DNA of 64,000 nt from Catenibacillus sp964565805 (GTDB lineage Bacteria > Bacillota > Clostridia > Lachnospirales > Lachnospiraceae). Shown here piece after piece: positions 24,384 to 32,577 of the stretch. Position 1 is the stretch's first letter. Each line of letters starts with the position of its first letter. The position numbers and the translations under genes are program-made. Location: contig CAZMGH010000003.1 in the NCBI GenBank assembly GCA_964565805.1, forward strand, positions 1 through 64,000, in the 5' to 3' direction. A model generated the notes under the pieces. It made no database searches. It was not told where the DNA came from and saw only the letters and a list, made by a program, of their open reading frames with translations.

Positions 24384-25652
24384 TTATCCCCGGATCTGTC
24401 CATCCCCATAAATAATATATTTGGTGGTCGTCAGCTCTTTTAACCCCATAGGGCCTCTGGCATGAAGCTTTTGAGTACTGATACCGATTTCCGCGCCGAA
24501 CCCGAATTCAAAACCGTCGGTAAAACGGGTGGAAGCATTCACATACACAGCCGCAGCATCCACTTCATTTAAAAAACGGCGGGCATGATTATAGTCCTTT
24601 GTCACAATGGTCTCTGAATGTTTTGTATTATAAGTATTAATATGATCAATAGCCTCATCCAGGCTGCCGACGGTTTTTACAGAAATGATCAGATCCAGAT
24701 ATTCGGTTCCAAAATCCTCTTCTGTGGCAGGAACCAATCCTTCCACAACTTTTCTTGCAGACGCATCGCCTCGGATCTCCACCTGATGGTTTTTCAGTAT
24801 TTCACAAATAGGCGGAAGGGCTTGTTCCAGGATATTTTTATGGATCACTAAGGATTCGCAGGCATTGCACACCCCGGTGCGCTGGGTCTTGGCATTTTCA
24901 ATGATCTTTACCGCCATGTCAATATCCGCGTATTCGTCCACATAAACATGACAGTTTCCTGTACCGGTTTCAATGACCGGAATGGTGCTGTTTTCCACTA
25001 CAGTACGGATCAGTCCGGCACCGCCTCTGGGGATAAGCACATCCACATACTGGTTCAGGCGCATAAATGCCCGGGCAGTTTCCCGGCTTGTATCCTGGAT
25101 CAGCTGAATACTGTTCTTTAAAAGCTCTCCATCAAGCCCGGCTTCCCCGGCATAGTCTTCCAGGGCTTTGCGGATCACGGAAACAATGGCTGTATTAGAA
25201 TGAATGGCATCGCTGCCGCCCTTTAAAATGACCGCGTTTCCTGTTTTAAAGCACAGACCGAAGGCATCGGCAGTAACATTTGGGCGGGATTCGTAAATAA
25301 TGCCGATGACCCCTAAAGGCACCCGCTTTTTGCAGATTTCCAGACCATTAGGACGAAGGGTGGACTCTACGATCTCCCCTACCGGATCGTTTAAGGCAAT
25401 GATCTGGTCGATCCCCTGAGCCATGGACCTGATCCGGGCTTCTGTGAGGCGAAGCCGGTCAATAAGGGATTCTTTCATGCCCTTTTCATAGGCGTTTTTT
25501 ATGTCTGTTTCATTTGCCTGGATCAGCTCCTGAGCGTGAGCCTCCAGCGCCCGGGCTACCTGGCCTAATGCGGCATTTTTGTGATCCTGTCCCAGCTTTA
25601 CAAGAAAACGGGAAGTTTTTTGGGCAGCAGCCCCCATTACATTTAAAGTCAT
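24384..25652 (-). CDS. proA: Gamma-glutamyl phosphate reductase
   Basis: Second step of proline synthesis: reduces glutamyl 5-phosphate to glutamate semialdehyde with NADPH. A 422-residue aldehyde-dehydrogenase fold. Visible are ICKKRVPLGVIGIIYESRPNVT, LKGGSDAIHSN, DVLIPRGGAGLIR, the catalytic cysteine in RTGVCNACESLVIH and the C-terminal GFGAEIGISTQKLHARGPMGLKELTT. It is the last gene of a run that also contains proB (27500-28360), with 5-formyl-THF cyclo-ligase, DUF896 and patatin genes between. Confidence 0.95.
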   Translation of the reverse strand: MTLNVMGAAAQKTSRFLVKLGQDHKNAALGQVARALEAHAQELIQANETDIKNAYEKGMKESLIDRLRLTEARIRSMAQGIDQIIALNDPVGEIVESTLRPNGLEICKKRVPLGVIGIIYESRPNVTADAFGLCFKTGNAVILKGGSDAIHSNTAIVSVIRKALEDYAGEAGLDGELLKNSIQLIQDTSRETARAFMRLNQYVDVLIPRGGAGLIRTVVENSTIPVIETGTGNCHVYVDEYADIDMAVKIIENAKTQRTGVCNACESLVIHKNILEQALPPICEILKNHQVEIRGDASARKVVEGLVPATEEDFGTEYLDLIISVKTVGSLDEAIDHINTYNTKHSETIVTKDYNHARRFLNEVDAAAVYVNASTRFTDGFEFGFGAEIGISTQKLHARGPMGLKELTTTKYIIYGDGQIRG

Positions 25653-25654
25653 TG

Positions 25655-26338
25655 TTACTCCTCCTGTCCATAAATATTTTTTTCAGTTACAAGATATTCT
25701 AAAAACAGATCATGGTCCTCCACGGGAAATCCATCCTCTGCCATGATCTGGAAATCATAGGCCACACCGCAGGTGGTCAGAAACGTCTCTGGCAAAGAAC
25801 CCTCTCTTTCATGTCCAAGCCTGGCCAGATAGGTGTCATAAAATCCCCCGCCATATCCTAATCGCCCGATTACTTCCCTGCCCTGTAAAGCAGTCCGGCA
25901 AAATGCCAGCCCCGGGATCAGCATAAGCGCCAAACTGTCCTTTCCAAGGATTTCTCCACTTCTGTCATTTTGTAATTGAACAGTTTTTGAGAAATGACAC
26001 AGCTTCAGCACTGGCAGTGATCTTTTAGGCTCCATTAATCCCATGGCCCCTTTTTCCAGATCATTAAAATTCCGGATCAATAAAAATTCCATGTGTCTTT
26101 TTCCAAAAACTCTGGGAAGGGCCACCTGCTTTTTGCAAGACAGGGCATTTTCCAGCAAAGGCCTTAGATCCGCTTCCCTGTTGCAGGGATAATAGGCCAG
26201 GATCAGATTCGCTTTTTTGTAGGCCGGCCAGCAAAGGATCCGGCTGCAAAGTTTTTGGGAAAGATTCGCCTCTGTTTCCTGGGTTAGCGCCCGGCGGCGG
26301 TCCTTCATCACCTGTCGGAGAGACTGTTTATCCATCAT
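25655..26338 (-). CDS. 5-formyltetrahydrofolate cyclo-ligase
   Basis: Converts 5-formyl-THF to 5,10-methenyl-THF with ATP. A 227-residue protein with the N-terminal KQSLRQVMKDRRRAL, a nucleotide-binding YYPCNREADLRPLLE segment and the C-terminal Mg-ATP loop RLGYGGGFYDTYLARL. It is slightly longer than the usual 180-200 residues because of an insert near 130-150. It is 2 bases upstream of proA. Moderately diverged but family assignment is secure. Confidence 0.88.
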   Translation of the reverse strand: MMDKQSLRQVMKDRRRALTQETEANLSQKLCSRILCWPAYKKANLILAYYPCNREADLRPLLENALSCKKQVALPRVFGKRHMEFLLIRNFNDLEKGAMGLMEPKRSLPVLKLCHFSKTVQLQNDRSGEILGKDSLALMLIPGLAFCRTALQGREVIGRLGYGGGFYDTYLARLGHEREGSLPETFLTTCGVAYDFQIMAEDGFPVEDHDLFLEYLVTEKNIYGQEE

Positions 26339-26353
26339 CTATGCATCCTTTAC

Positions 26354-26388
26354 GCGCACATCGCTGTTCACTCTGCGAACAGCTGCGC
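26354..26388. repeat. Palindromic intergenic stem-loop
   Basis: GCTGTTC and GAACAGC form a perfect 7-bp stem with a 7-base loop, flanked by outer GCGCA/TGCGC arms. It lies between DUF896 and the cyclo-ligase gene. The words CTGTTCAC and CTGCGAA recur in other gaps of the window (about 32490 and 43501), suggesting a dispersed family. It is not followed by a U tract on the minus strand. Confidence 0.5.
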
Positions 26389-26393
26389 TATTT

Positions 26394-26624
26394 TTAGTGA
26401 TAATATTTCTTTTTCTTTTTTAACCGGTCTTTCACATTTTCTACAGTGCCATCCGGGTTCTGGATCTGGATCCTTTCCAGATTGCCTCTGAGATTTTTCC
26501 GGATCGCAGTAATATATGCGCCTCTTAAATGGGCCTGCTCCTGCTTCTCCTCCGGTGTCAGGCCTTCATTTTTCGATTTATGGTAAAGCTCGTTAATACG
26601 GGCAATATCCTTATCAGTAATCAT
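26394..26624 (-). CDS. DUF896 (YnzC-like) small protein
   Basis: A 76-residue cytoplasmic protein of the UPF0291/DUF896 family, recognised by ITDKDIARINELYHKSKNEG followed by LTPEEKQEQAHLRGAYI and a basic C-terminal tail. Bacillus YnzC belongs here; the function is unknown, though SOS association has been noted for relatives. The ATG at 26624 lies 5 bases after GGAGG and overlaps the patatin stop as ATGA. Confidence 0.88.
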   Translation of the reverse strand: MITDKDIARINELYHKSKNEGLTPEEKQEQAHLRGAYITAIRKNLRGNLERIQIQNPDGTVENVKDRLKKKKKYYH

Positions 26625-27493
26625 GTTTCCTCCTCTGGTTTTGTTTCCAGCCATGCCATCAGCTGGTCATAATGTCTTTTCATATAATCATAGCCGTGTT
26701 TATAAAATGCGTTTAATTTTTCCACATCCCGCTCAACCCGTCCGGCTCCGTCAAATTCCGGGCGGATGATAAAGATCCGACCTCTGGCCTCCAGCTTTTC
26801 CAGATAGTCCAGAGTTTTATTGTAGGACTGGTTCCTGTATTTTAAGGCATTGATCAGATGGGGGTATTTTTTATAAAAGATTTTGGCCATTTTATAATTT
26901 TTCCCCGGGTGATCCGGCTTACGGTAGCCTTTTACCTTTGTAAGAATGACAATATTATCCTTATAACCATCAATCATGGCATGCTTTACAGGGATTGAGT
27001 CCGACAAACCTCCGTCCAGCATAGGCTCGCCATCCACATAAACGACAGGAGCTACAAATGGAAGGCTTGAGGATGCCCGGCATCCGTCCAGCACCCGCTT
27101 ACGGTCATGCTTTTCCTCAATATAAGCCGGCATACCGGTTTTACAGTTGGTGGCTGTCATAACACAGCGGATGGGAGATTTTTCATAGGCATCGAAGTTA
27201 AAGGGGACAAGTTCCCTGGGATACCGGTCAAAAACCATATCCATATCAAATAAATATCCGGTTTTCAGAAAATTTTTCATATTAATATAACCATATTCTT
27301 TTTGGGCGTCTACCATACATTCCTTTGTCCTGCCAATCTGTCCGGAAACGTAGTCTACAGCATTACATGCCCCGGCTGAAACACCGATCACATAAGGAAG
27401 CTGAAGTCCTCTTTCCATCACATAGTCCAGGACGCCGCTGGTAAAGACACCTCTCTGGCCGCCACCTTCCAAAACCAGTCCAACATGTTTCAT
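26621..27493 (-). CDS. Patatin-like phospholipase
   Basis: A 290-residue patatin-family lipid acyl hydrolase. The oxyanion-hole motif is GLVLEGGGQRGVF, the nucleophile serine is in GVSAG (GXSXG) and the catalytic Asp in MLDGGLSDSIPV. No signal peptide or membrane segment. It lies between proB (7-base gap) and DUF896. The substrate cannot be deduced. Confidence 0.9.
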   Translation of the reverse strand: MKHVGLVLEGGGQRGVFTSGVLDYVMERGLQLPYVIGVSAGACNAVDYVSGQIGRTKECMVDAQKEYGYINMKNFLKTGYLFDMDMVFDRYPRELVPFNFDAYEKSPIRCVMTATNCKTGMPAYIEEKHDRKRVLDGCRASSSLPFVAPVVYVDGEPMLDGGLSDSIPVKHAMIDGYKDNIVILTKVKGYRKPDHPGKNYKMAKIFYKKYPHLINALKYRNQSYNKTLDYLEKLEARGRIFIIRPEFDGAGRVERDVEKLNAFYKHGYDYMKRHYDQLMAWLETKPEEET

Positions 27494-27499
27494 ACAGGA

Positions 27500-28360
27500 T
27501 CACCTTTTTCTTTCAATATAATCGGTCAGATTAAAATTTTTATTTTTGTGAGCTAAAAATAATGTTCCTACGTCATCTCCCCGAAGGATCTTATAGATCA
27601 CATGAAAATCCCGTCCATTGGCAATAACCATGTCGCATCCCGCATCTGTTGCGATCCTCCCTGCATCCAGCTTTGTCACCATGCCCCCGGTTCCAAAATC
27701 ACTGGAAGACCCCTTGGCCATGGCATAAAGTTGGTCGTCAATTTCAGGAATACAGTGGATCAGTCGGGCATCGGCGCAGGTGTTTGGATCATCTGTATAA
27801 AGGCCGTTTATATCCGAAAGAAGGATGAGAAGATCAGCCCCGGATAAAGCAGCCACCACAGCGGAAAGAGTATCGTTATCACCAAATTCAATCTCATCTG
27901 TGGAAATGGTATCATTTTCATTAACAATAGGGATCACATCCATAGCTAAAAGCTGCTGAAATGTGTTTTTTGCGTTTTTACAGCTTTTAGGCCGTATAAT
28001 CGTATGCTTTGTCATCAAAATCTGAGAAGAAAGCTGATTGTACTCATTAAACAGCTTCTGATAGATCATCATCAGGGCCGCCTGGCCCACAGAGGCACAG
28101 GCCTGCTTTAATGGCAAAGTATCCGGCCGTTTATTTAGGCCCAGAGCCTTTCGCCCAACGCCAATAGCTCCGGAGGAAACAAGGATCACATCCCGTCCCT
28201 GATTTTTCTGATCGCACAAAAGCCGCACCAGCTGCTCCAGCTTATAAAGATCCAGTTCCCCGGTCATTTCATGAACCAGGGAAGATGACCCTACCTTTAC
28301 AACGATTCTTTTTTTATTTTTCAGTTCATTACGGTCATAAATCATCTCTTGTCCAGGCAT
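27500..28360 (-). CDS. proB: Glutamate 5-kinase
   Basis: First step of proline synthesis: ATP-dependent phosphorylation of glutamate. A 286-residue amino acid kinase fold with RIVVKVGSSSLVHE, VSSGAIGVGRKALGL, PIVNENDTISTDEIEFGDNDTLSA and GTGGMVTKLDAGRIATDAGC. It lacks the C-terminal PUA domain of E. coli ProB, as in many Clostridia. It is separated from proA by three other genes in the same direction rather than adjacent to it. Confidence 0.94.
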   Translation of the reverse strand: MPGQEMIYDRNELKNKKRIVVKVGSSSLVHEMTGELDLYKLEQLVRLLCDQKNQGRDVILVSSGAIGVGRKALGLNKRPDTLPLKQACASVGQAALMMIYQKLFNEYNQLSSQILMTKHTIIRPKSCKNAKNTFQQLLAMDVIPIVNENDTISTDEIEFGDNDTLSAVVAALSGADLLILLSDINGLYTDDPNTCADARLIHCIPEIDDQLYAMAKGSSSDFGTGGMVTKLDAGRIATDAGCDMVIANGRDFHVIYKILRGDDVGTLFLAHKNKNFNLTDYIERKR

Positions 28361-28375
28361 TTTAAGCCTTTCTCC

Positions 28376-29998
28376 TTATTGGTTTTTTTGTCCAAATGCA
28401 GGAAAAAACTTTCCTCCAATGGCTTCGGCGATTTTTATACCGTCCATAGCGGCGGAGGTAATGCCCCCCGCATATCCGGCCCCCTCACCGCAGGGATAAA
28501 TTCCGGCAATGCTGCTTTCAAAATCTTCATTCCGATGCATGCGCACCGGGGATGATGTTCTGGATTCCACTCCCGACAAAAGGGCATCCGGCCGGTCAAA
28601 ACCGGGAATTTTTTGCCCAAAGGCCCGAATTCCCTCTTTTAAGCTTTCGCATATAAAATCCGGCAGGCACCGGTTCAGATCCCCGGGAACACAGCCGCCC
28701 TTATGGATCGGACGGACTTGGCCGTATCCGGTGCTGGGTCTGTTTTGGCAGAAATCCTCAAACTGCTGGACCGGAACAAGGCCCGCTCCTCCTGCTCTTA
28801 CGGATTCCTGGTAGCAGGCTCGCTCCAGTTCCCGGGCAAAGCCTACGCCTGCTAAAGGACTATCGTCCTTAAAATCCTCCGGGGTTACAGTAACGATGAC
28901 AGCGCTGTTGGCATTTTTACTGTCTCTGCCGCTGTAGCTCATGCCGTTTACCGCTGTAGCCCCCGGCTCTGAGGATGCATTAACCACATATCCACCGGGA
29001 CACATACAAAAGGTATAAACGCCCCTCCCGCTGGCACACTGATGCGTCAGCTTATAATCCGCTGCCTTAAGCCAGGCGTCCCTTTGACGGCCATACTGAG
29101 CCTCATCAATCATAGTCTGAGGATGCTCAATACGCACCCCTACGGCAAAGGCCTTAGCGCTCATGTCCATGTGCTTATCCAAAAGCATTTGAAAAGTATC
29201 TCTGGCGCTGTGACCGATAGCAAGAACAAGACAACGGGTATTGATCCGCTCATTATGATTAATCTGGATCCCGGCAATATGAGAATCTTCTACATATATA
29301 TCGGTCATTTGAGTGTCAAAATAAACCTGACCTCCCAGGGAAATAATTTCATTGCGCATATGCTCCACAATACTTACAAGAACATCCGTACCCAGGTGAG
29401 GTTTGTTTAAGTATAAAATTTCTTCCGGCGCTCCCGCTTCATGAAAAATTTCCAATACAAGGCGGTTCCGGCCATATTTATCTTTAACAAGGGTATTTAG
29501 CTTTCCATCGGAAAATGTCCCTGCGCCCCCTTCGCCAAACTGGACGTTGCACTGGGGATCAAGAATCTGTTTTTCCCAAAAGGCCTGGACTTTTTCGCAC
29601 CGGGTATGTACCTGACTCCCCCGCTCCACAATTATAGGGCGATAGCCGTGGCGGGCCAGCATTAATCCGCAAAACAGTCCCGCCGGACCGCTGCCCACGA
29701 TCACCGGGGACTGATCTAATGGGATCTGCCCCGGACCTGGAAAATGGTACTGTGTTTTTACAGCTTTGGATATGTTTTTATCCCTGGTGTGTTTTCTTAA
29801 AACTTCAGCCTCCCTGGATACCTTTACAACCACGGTATAAACACTGTGGATCTGACCTTTACGGGCATCCAAAGATTTTCGCGCGATGTCCATGGAAAGG
29901 ATCTGCTCCGGGGATAGTCCCAGCTTTTTGGCCGCTGCCTGTACGAGGGCCTCCCGGCCGCTTTTATAATCAAGCTTGATCTGACTGATACGTATCAT
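28376..29998 (-). CDS. FAD-dependent dehydrogenase-like protein (COG2509 type)
   Basis: A 540-residue flavoprotein with an N-terminal domain of about 90 residues (KLDYKSGREALVQAAAKKLGLS) and then a Rossmann FAD site, PVIVGSGPAGLFCGLMLARHGY with the ERG strand end. GEGGAGTFSDGKLNTLVKD and the C-terminal GEGAGYAGGITSAAMDGIKIAEAI are characteristic of this conserved, uncharacterised family. Its start overlaps the next flavoprotein's stop by four bases. Substrate unknown. Confidence 0.88.
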   Translation of the reverse strand: MIRISQIKLDYKSGREALVQAAAKKLGLSPEQILSMDIARKSLDARKGQIHSVYTVVVKVSREAEVLRKHTRDKNISKAVKTQYHFPGPGQIPLDQSPVIVGSGPAGLFCGLMLARHGYRPIIVERGSQVHTRCEKVQAFWEKQILDPQCNVQFGEGGAGTFSDGKLNTLVKDKYGRNRLVLEIFHEAGAPEEILYLNKPHLGTDVLVSIVEHMRNEIISLGGQVYFDTQMTDIYVEDSHIAGIQINHNERINTRCLVLAIGHSARDTFQMLLDKHMDMSAKAFAVGVRIEHPQTMIDEAQYGRQRDAWLKAADYKLTHQCASGRGVYTFCMCPGGYVVNASSEPGATAVNGMSYSGRDSKNANSAVIVTVTPEDFKDDSPLAGVGFARELERACYQESVRAGGAGLVPVQQFEDFCQNRPSTGYGQVRPIHKGGCVPGDLNRCLPDFICESLKEGIRAFGQKIPGFDRPDALLSGVESRTSSPVRMHRNEDFESSIAGIYPCGEGAGYAGGITSAAMDGIKIAEAIGGKFFPAFGQKNQ

Positions 29999-31293
29999 AC
30001 ATCATTTTTCCTCTCTTTGTTATAAAGAGCTGCGTGGCGGCCGGCTACATAACCGCTAGACCAGGCCCACTGAAGGTTATAGCCGCCGCAGATTCCATCC
30101 ACATCCACCATCTCTCCGGTAAAATAAAGGCCCGGATATAATTTTGACTGAAGATGCTCATCCAGTTCCCGGCCGTCAACGCCTCCGGCACATACTTGGG
30201 CATGTTCAAAATCACCGGTTTTTACAATTTCTGTTTTTAATCCCTTGATCACGCTGACAAGGCTGTGAATCTGCTTTTTCGTAAAGCTTCCCGCATCCGG
30301 TTCCCGGGAAAGCTTTGCCAGCTTTATAAAAAGCTGACACAATTTTTTATTAAAGATTCCTATAAGAAACTGCTCCGGTGTTTTATAGGGCTTTGCTGCC
30401 GCCCGCTCCCATAGATATAAAAATAATTCTCCTTCATTCATATCCGGCATAAAATCCACTACTGCCTCTGCTTTTCTTCCCTGAGCCAGGGCCTTTGAGG
30501 CAAAACGGCTCACCTGAAAGGCCGGGATTCCGGAAATGCCGTAATCGGTAAGCTGAAGTTCTCCCCGATCGCTGGCTGCCGCCTTTAAAGGGGGCGATTC
30601 CTGTGAGTTATGAATATAAAGGGAAATGCATCCATCGGTGCGGACGCCTGAAATCTGTTTAAAATAATTTGGGCTGGCATAAAGGGAAGTAAGCGCTGGG
30701 ACAGGCTCTATAATGTTGTGTCCCAATCCCTTTGCCAGCCGATAGCCGGAGCCGTCCGAGCCAAGCTTCGTGTATGCACAGCCGCCACAGGCTATGATCA
30801 CCTTTTTTGCTGTATATTTTTTTTCGCTGGAAATAATCACCTGATAACCTTCCCCAATCCGTGATACCTTTTCCACCGGACAGTTGGTCATCAGCTTAAC
30901 TGGGAGCCGGTTTAGCTCTGCCAGCAGCACCTCCAAAATCGAGGAAGCCTGACCGGACATGGGATACAAATATCCGTCCCGGTTTTTTACCATGATTCCC
31001 AGATTCTGGAAAAATTCTGTGGTTCGCTCCTGATCAAACTGGTCTAAGATCTGTTTCACAAGTCCCGGTGTGTCTGATCGGAAACAGGTTTCATTTATAT
31101 AAGTATTTGAAAAGTTGCAGCGGCCGTTTCCAGTAGCCAGGATCTTTTTTCCCGGTCTGTCCATACGTTCCAGCAGAAGTACCGGCCATTTGCCAACGGA
31201 GCCCATACCGGCAGCCGCAAACTGGTTCCCTGCTTCAATGGCAGCCATAAGTCCGGAAGCTCCGCCTCCAATAATAATAATTTCTGCGGTCAT
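29995..31293 (-). CDS. HI0933/YhiN-family flavoprotein
   Basis: A 432-residue flavoprotein of the COG2081 family. The FAD-binding Rossmann motif is IIIIGGGASGLMAA near the N-terminus, followed by GKKILATGNGRCNFSN and the C-terminal GLYFTGEMVDVDGICGGYNLQWAWSSGY. I start it at 31293 (ATG, after AGAGGAA); the frame open to 31398 is made of a palindromic intergenic element and a terminator, giving a low-complexity Ala-rich leader. No close functional assignment exists for the family. Confidence 0.9.
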   Translation of the reverse strand: MTAEIIIIGGGASGLMAAIEAGNQFAAAGMGSVGKWPVLLLERMDRPGKKILATGNGRCNFSNTYINETCFRSDTPGLVKQILDQFDQERTTEFFQNLGIMVKNRDGYLYPMSGQASSILEVLLAELNRLPVKLMTNCPVEKVSRIGEGYQVIISSEKKYTAKKVIIACGGCAYTKLGSDGSGYRLAKGLGHNIIEPVPALTSLYASPNYFKQISGVRTDGCISLYIHNSQESPPLKAAASDRGELQLTDYGISGIPAFQVSRFASKALAQGRKAEAVVDFMPDMNEGELFLYLWERAAAKPYKTPEQFLIGIFNKKLCQLFIKLAKLSREPDAGSFTKKQIHSLVSVIKGLKTEIVKTGDFEHAQVCAGGVDGRELDEHLQSKLYPGLYFTGEMVDVDGICGGYNLQWAWSSGYVAGRHAALYNKERKNDV

Positions 31294-31314
31294 GGGTTCC
31301 TCTTTCTTTTTTAC

Positions 31315-31348
31315 TGAAAAAGCAGCAGTCGCGCCTGCGGCTGCTGCT
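31315..31348 (-). terminator. Rho-independent terminator after galE
   Basis: An 8-bp stem AGCAGCAG/CTGCTGCT with a 12-base loop is followed by TTTTTC on the minus strand. It lies 50 bases after the galE stop and immediately upstream of the YhiN-like gene, so that gene needs its own promoter or readthrough. Confidence 0.75.
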
Positions 31349-31349
31349 C

Positions 31350-31398
31350 TTGCGTGATACGCCTGGCAAGCGGCCGTCATGCTTGCATGAGCGGACAT
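31350..31398 (-). repeat. Palindromic intergenic element
   Basis: On the minus strand the gap after galE contains TCATGCAAGCATGA, a perfect palindrome with a 2-base centre, followed by GCCGCTTGCCAGGC. Words such as ATGTCCGC and GCCAGGCG recur in the siderophore leader at 7980-8010. This suggests a dispersed structured element; two partial copies are weak evidence. Confidence 0.35.
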
Positions 31399-32418
31399 TT
31401 AGTCTTCCGGGTATCCGTCCGGATTATTTTTCTGCCATCTCCAGGAATCAGCACACATATCTTCCAGAGTTTTTTCCGCTTCCCAGCCAAGTTCAGCCTT
31501 AGCCAGAGATGCATCCGAATAGCATGTATCAATATCACCGGCACGGCGGGGTTTAATCTCATAAGGGATCTCCTTGCCGCAGGCTTTGGAAAATGCCCTT
31601 ACAATATCAAGGACACTATAGCCTTTGCCGGTACCCAGATTATATGTAAGGACACCTTTCTTCTCAACAAGCTTTTCAATGGCCTTAACGTGGCCCTTTG
31701 CCAGATCCACCACATGGATATAGTCTCTAACGCCGGTGCCGTCCGGTGTATCATAGTCATTTCCAAACACACCTAACTTTTCCAGCTTTCCTACCGCTAC
31801 CTGAGTAATGTAAGGCACCAGGTTGTTAGGGATGCCTTTTGGGTTTTCACCGATCAGACCGCTTTCATGAGCGCCGATAGGATTAAAATATCTCAGCAGG
31901 ATCACATTCCATTCCGGATCTGCAGTATGCAGGTCTGTCAGGATCTGCTCCAGCATCCACTTTGTCCATCCATAGGGATTCGTACAGGTGCCTTTTGGAC
32001 ACTCTTCCGTAATGGGGACAAACGCCGGCTTTCCATAAACCGTGGCAGATGAGCTGAATACAATATTTTTCACGCCAAAATTCCTCATCACATCGCAAAG
32101 GTTTAAAGTTCCTGTAATATTATTGTGATAATATTCCAGCGGCTTTACTACAGACTCGCCCACCGCTTTAAGCCCTGCGAAATGGATCACAGCGTCGATA
32201 TTTTCTTTTTCAAAAACACGGGTGAGCGCGTCCTTGTCCAGCATATCTGCCTTGTAAAATGTCAGTTTCTTTCCAGTAATTTTTTCTACCCGGCGCAAAG
32301 CTTCTTCACAGGAATTGTAAAGATTATCAACGACTACAACATCGTAGCCTGCATTTAAAAGTTCAACACATGTATGGCTGCCAATATATCCGGCGCCTCC
32401 GGTAACTAAAATAGACAA
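31399..32418 (-). CDS. galE: UDP-glucose 4-epimerase
   Basis: Interconverts UDP-glucose and UDP-galactose. A 339-residue extended SDR with the NAD motif VTGGAGYIGSHTC, the catalytic Ser/Tyr region SSSATVYG and NPYGWTKWMLEQIL (YxxxK), and RYFNPIGAHESG. It begins at TTG (32418) placed 7 bases after GGAGG; another TTG at 32424 is too close to it. It has its own promoter at 32447-32475 and terminator at 31315-31348, so it is probably monocistronic. Confidence 0.95.
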   Translation of the reverse strand: MSILVTGGAGYIGSHTCVELLNAGYDVVVVDNLYNSCEEALRRVEKITGKKLTFYKADMLDKDALTRVFEKENIDAVIHFAGLKAVGESVVKPLEYYHNNITGTLNLCDVMRNFGVKNIVFSSSATVYGKPAFVPITEECPKGTCTNPYGWTKWMLEQILTDLHTADPEWNVILLRYFNPIGAHESGLIGENPKGIPNNLVPYITQVAVGKLEKLGVFGNDYDTPDGTGVRDYIHVVDLAKGHVKAIEKLVEKKGVLTYNLGTGKGYSVLDIVRAFSKACGKEIPYEIKPRRAGDIDTCYSDASLAKAELGWEAEKTLEDMCADSWRWQKNNPDGYPED

Positions 32419-32446
32419 AGTCAATTCCTCCTCGGGTTTTTCCTCT

Positions 32447-32475
32447 ATTGTACCACTCTACTTTTTCTGTGACAA
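32447..32475 (-). promoter_or_regulatory. Promoter of galE
   Basis: A -35 TTGTCA (32475-32470) and a -10 TACAAT (32452-32447) are separated by 17 bases, about 30 bases upstream of the start codon. The region 32485-32560 beyond it contains palindromic words including GCAGCGCTGC. Confidence 0.7.
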
Positions 32476-32577
32476 GAATAAATTCTCTGCTGTTCACGTC
32501 TCAGGCAGCGCTGCTTGCTGTTTTATCACAGGCGGCTGCATAAATTCACGACGAGTAGGTTTCAAGCTTTTCAGATC

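Noticed and set aside
32485..32560. Terminator or RNA gene between the flippase and galE
   Set aside because: GCAGCGCTGC and neighbouring words can fold, but no stem with a U tract exists and no RNA family was recognised.
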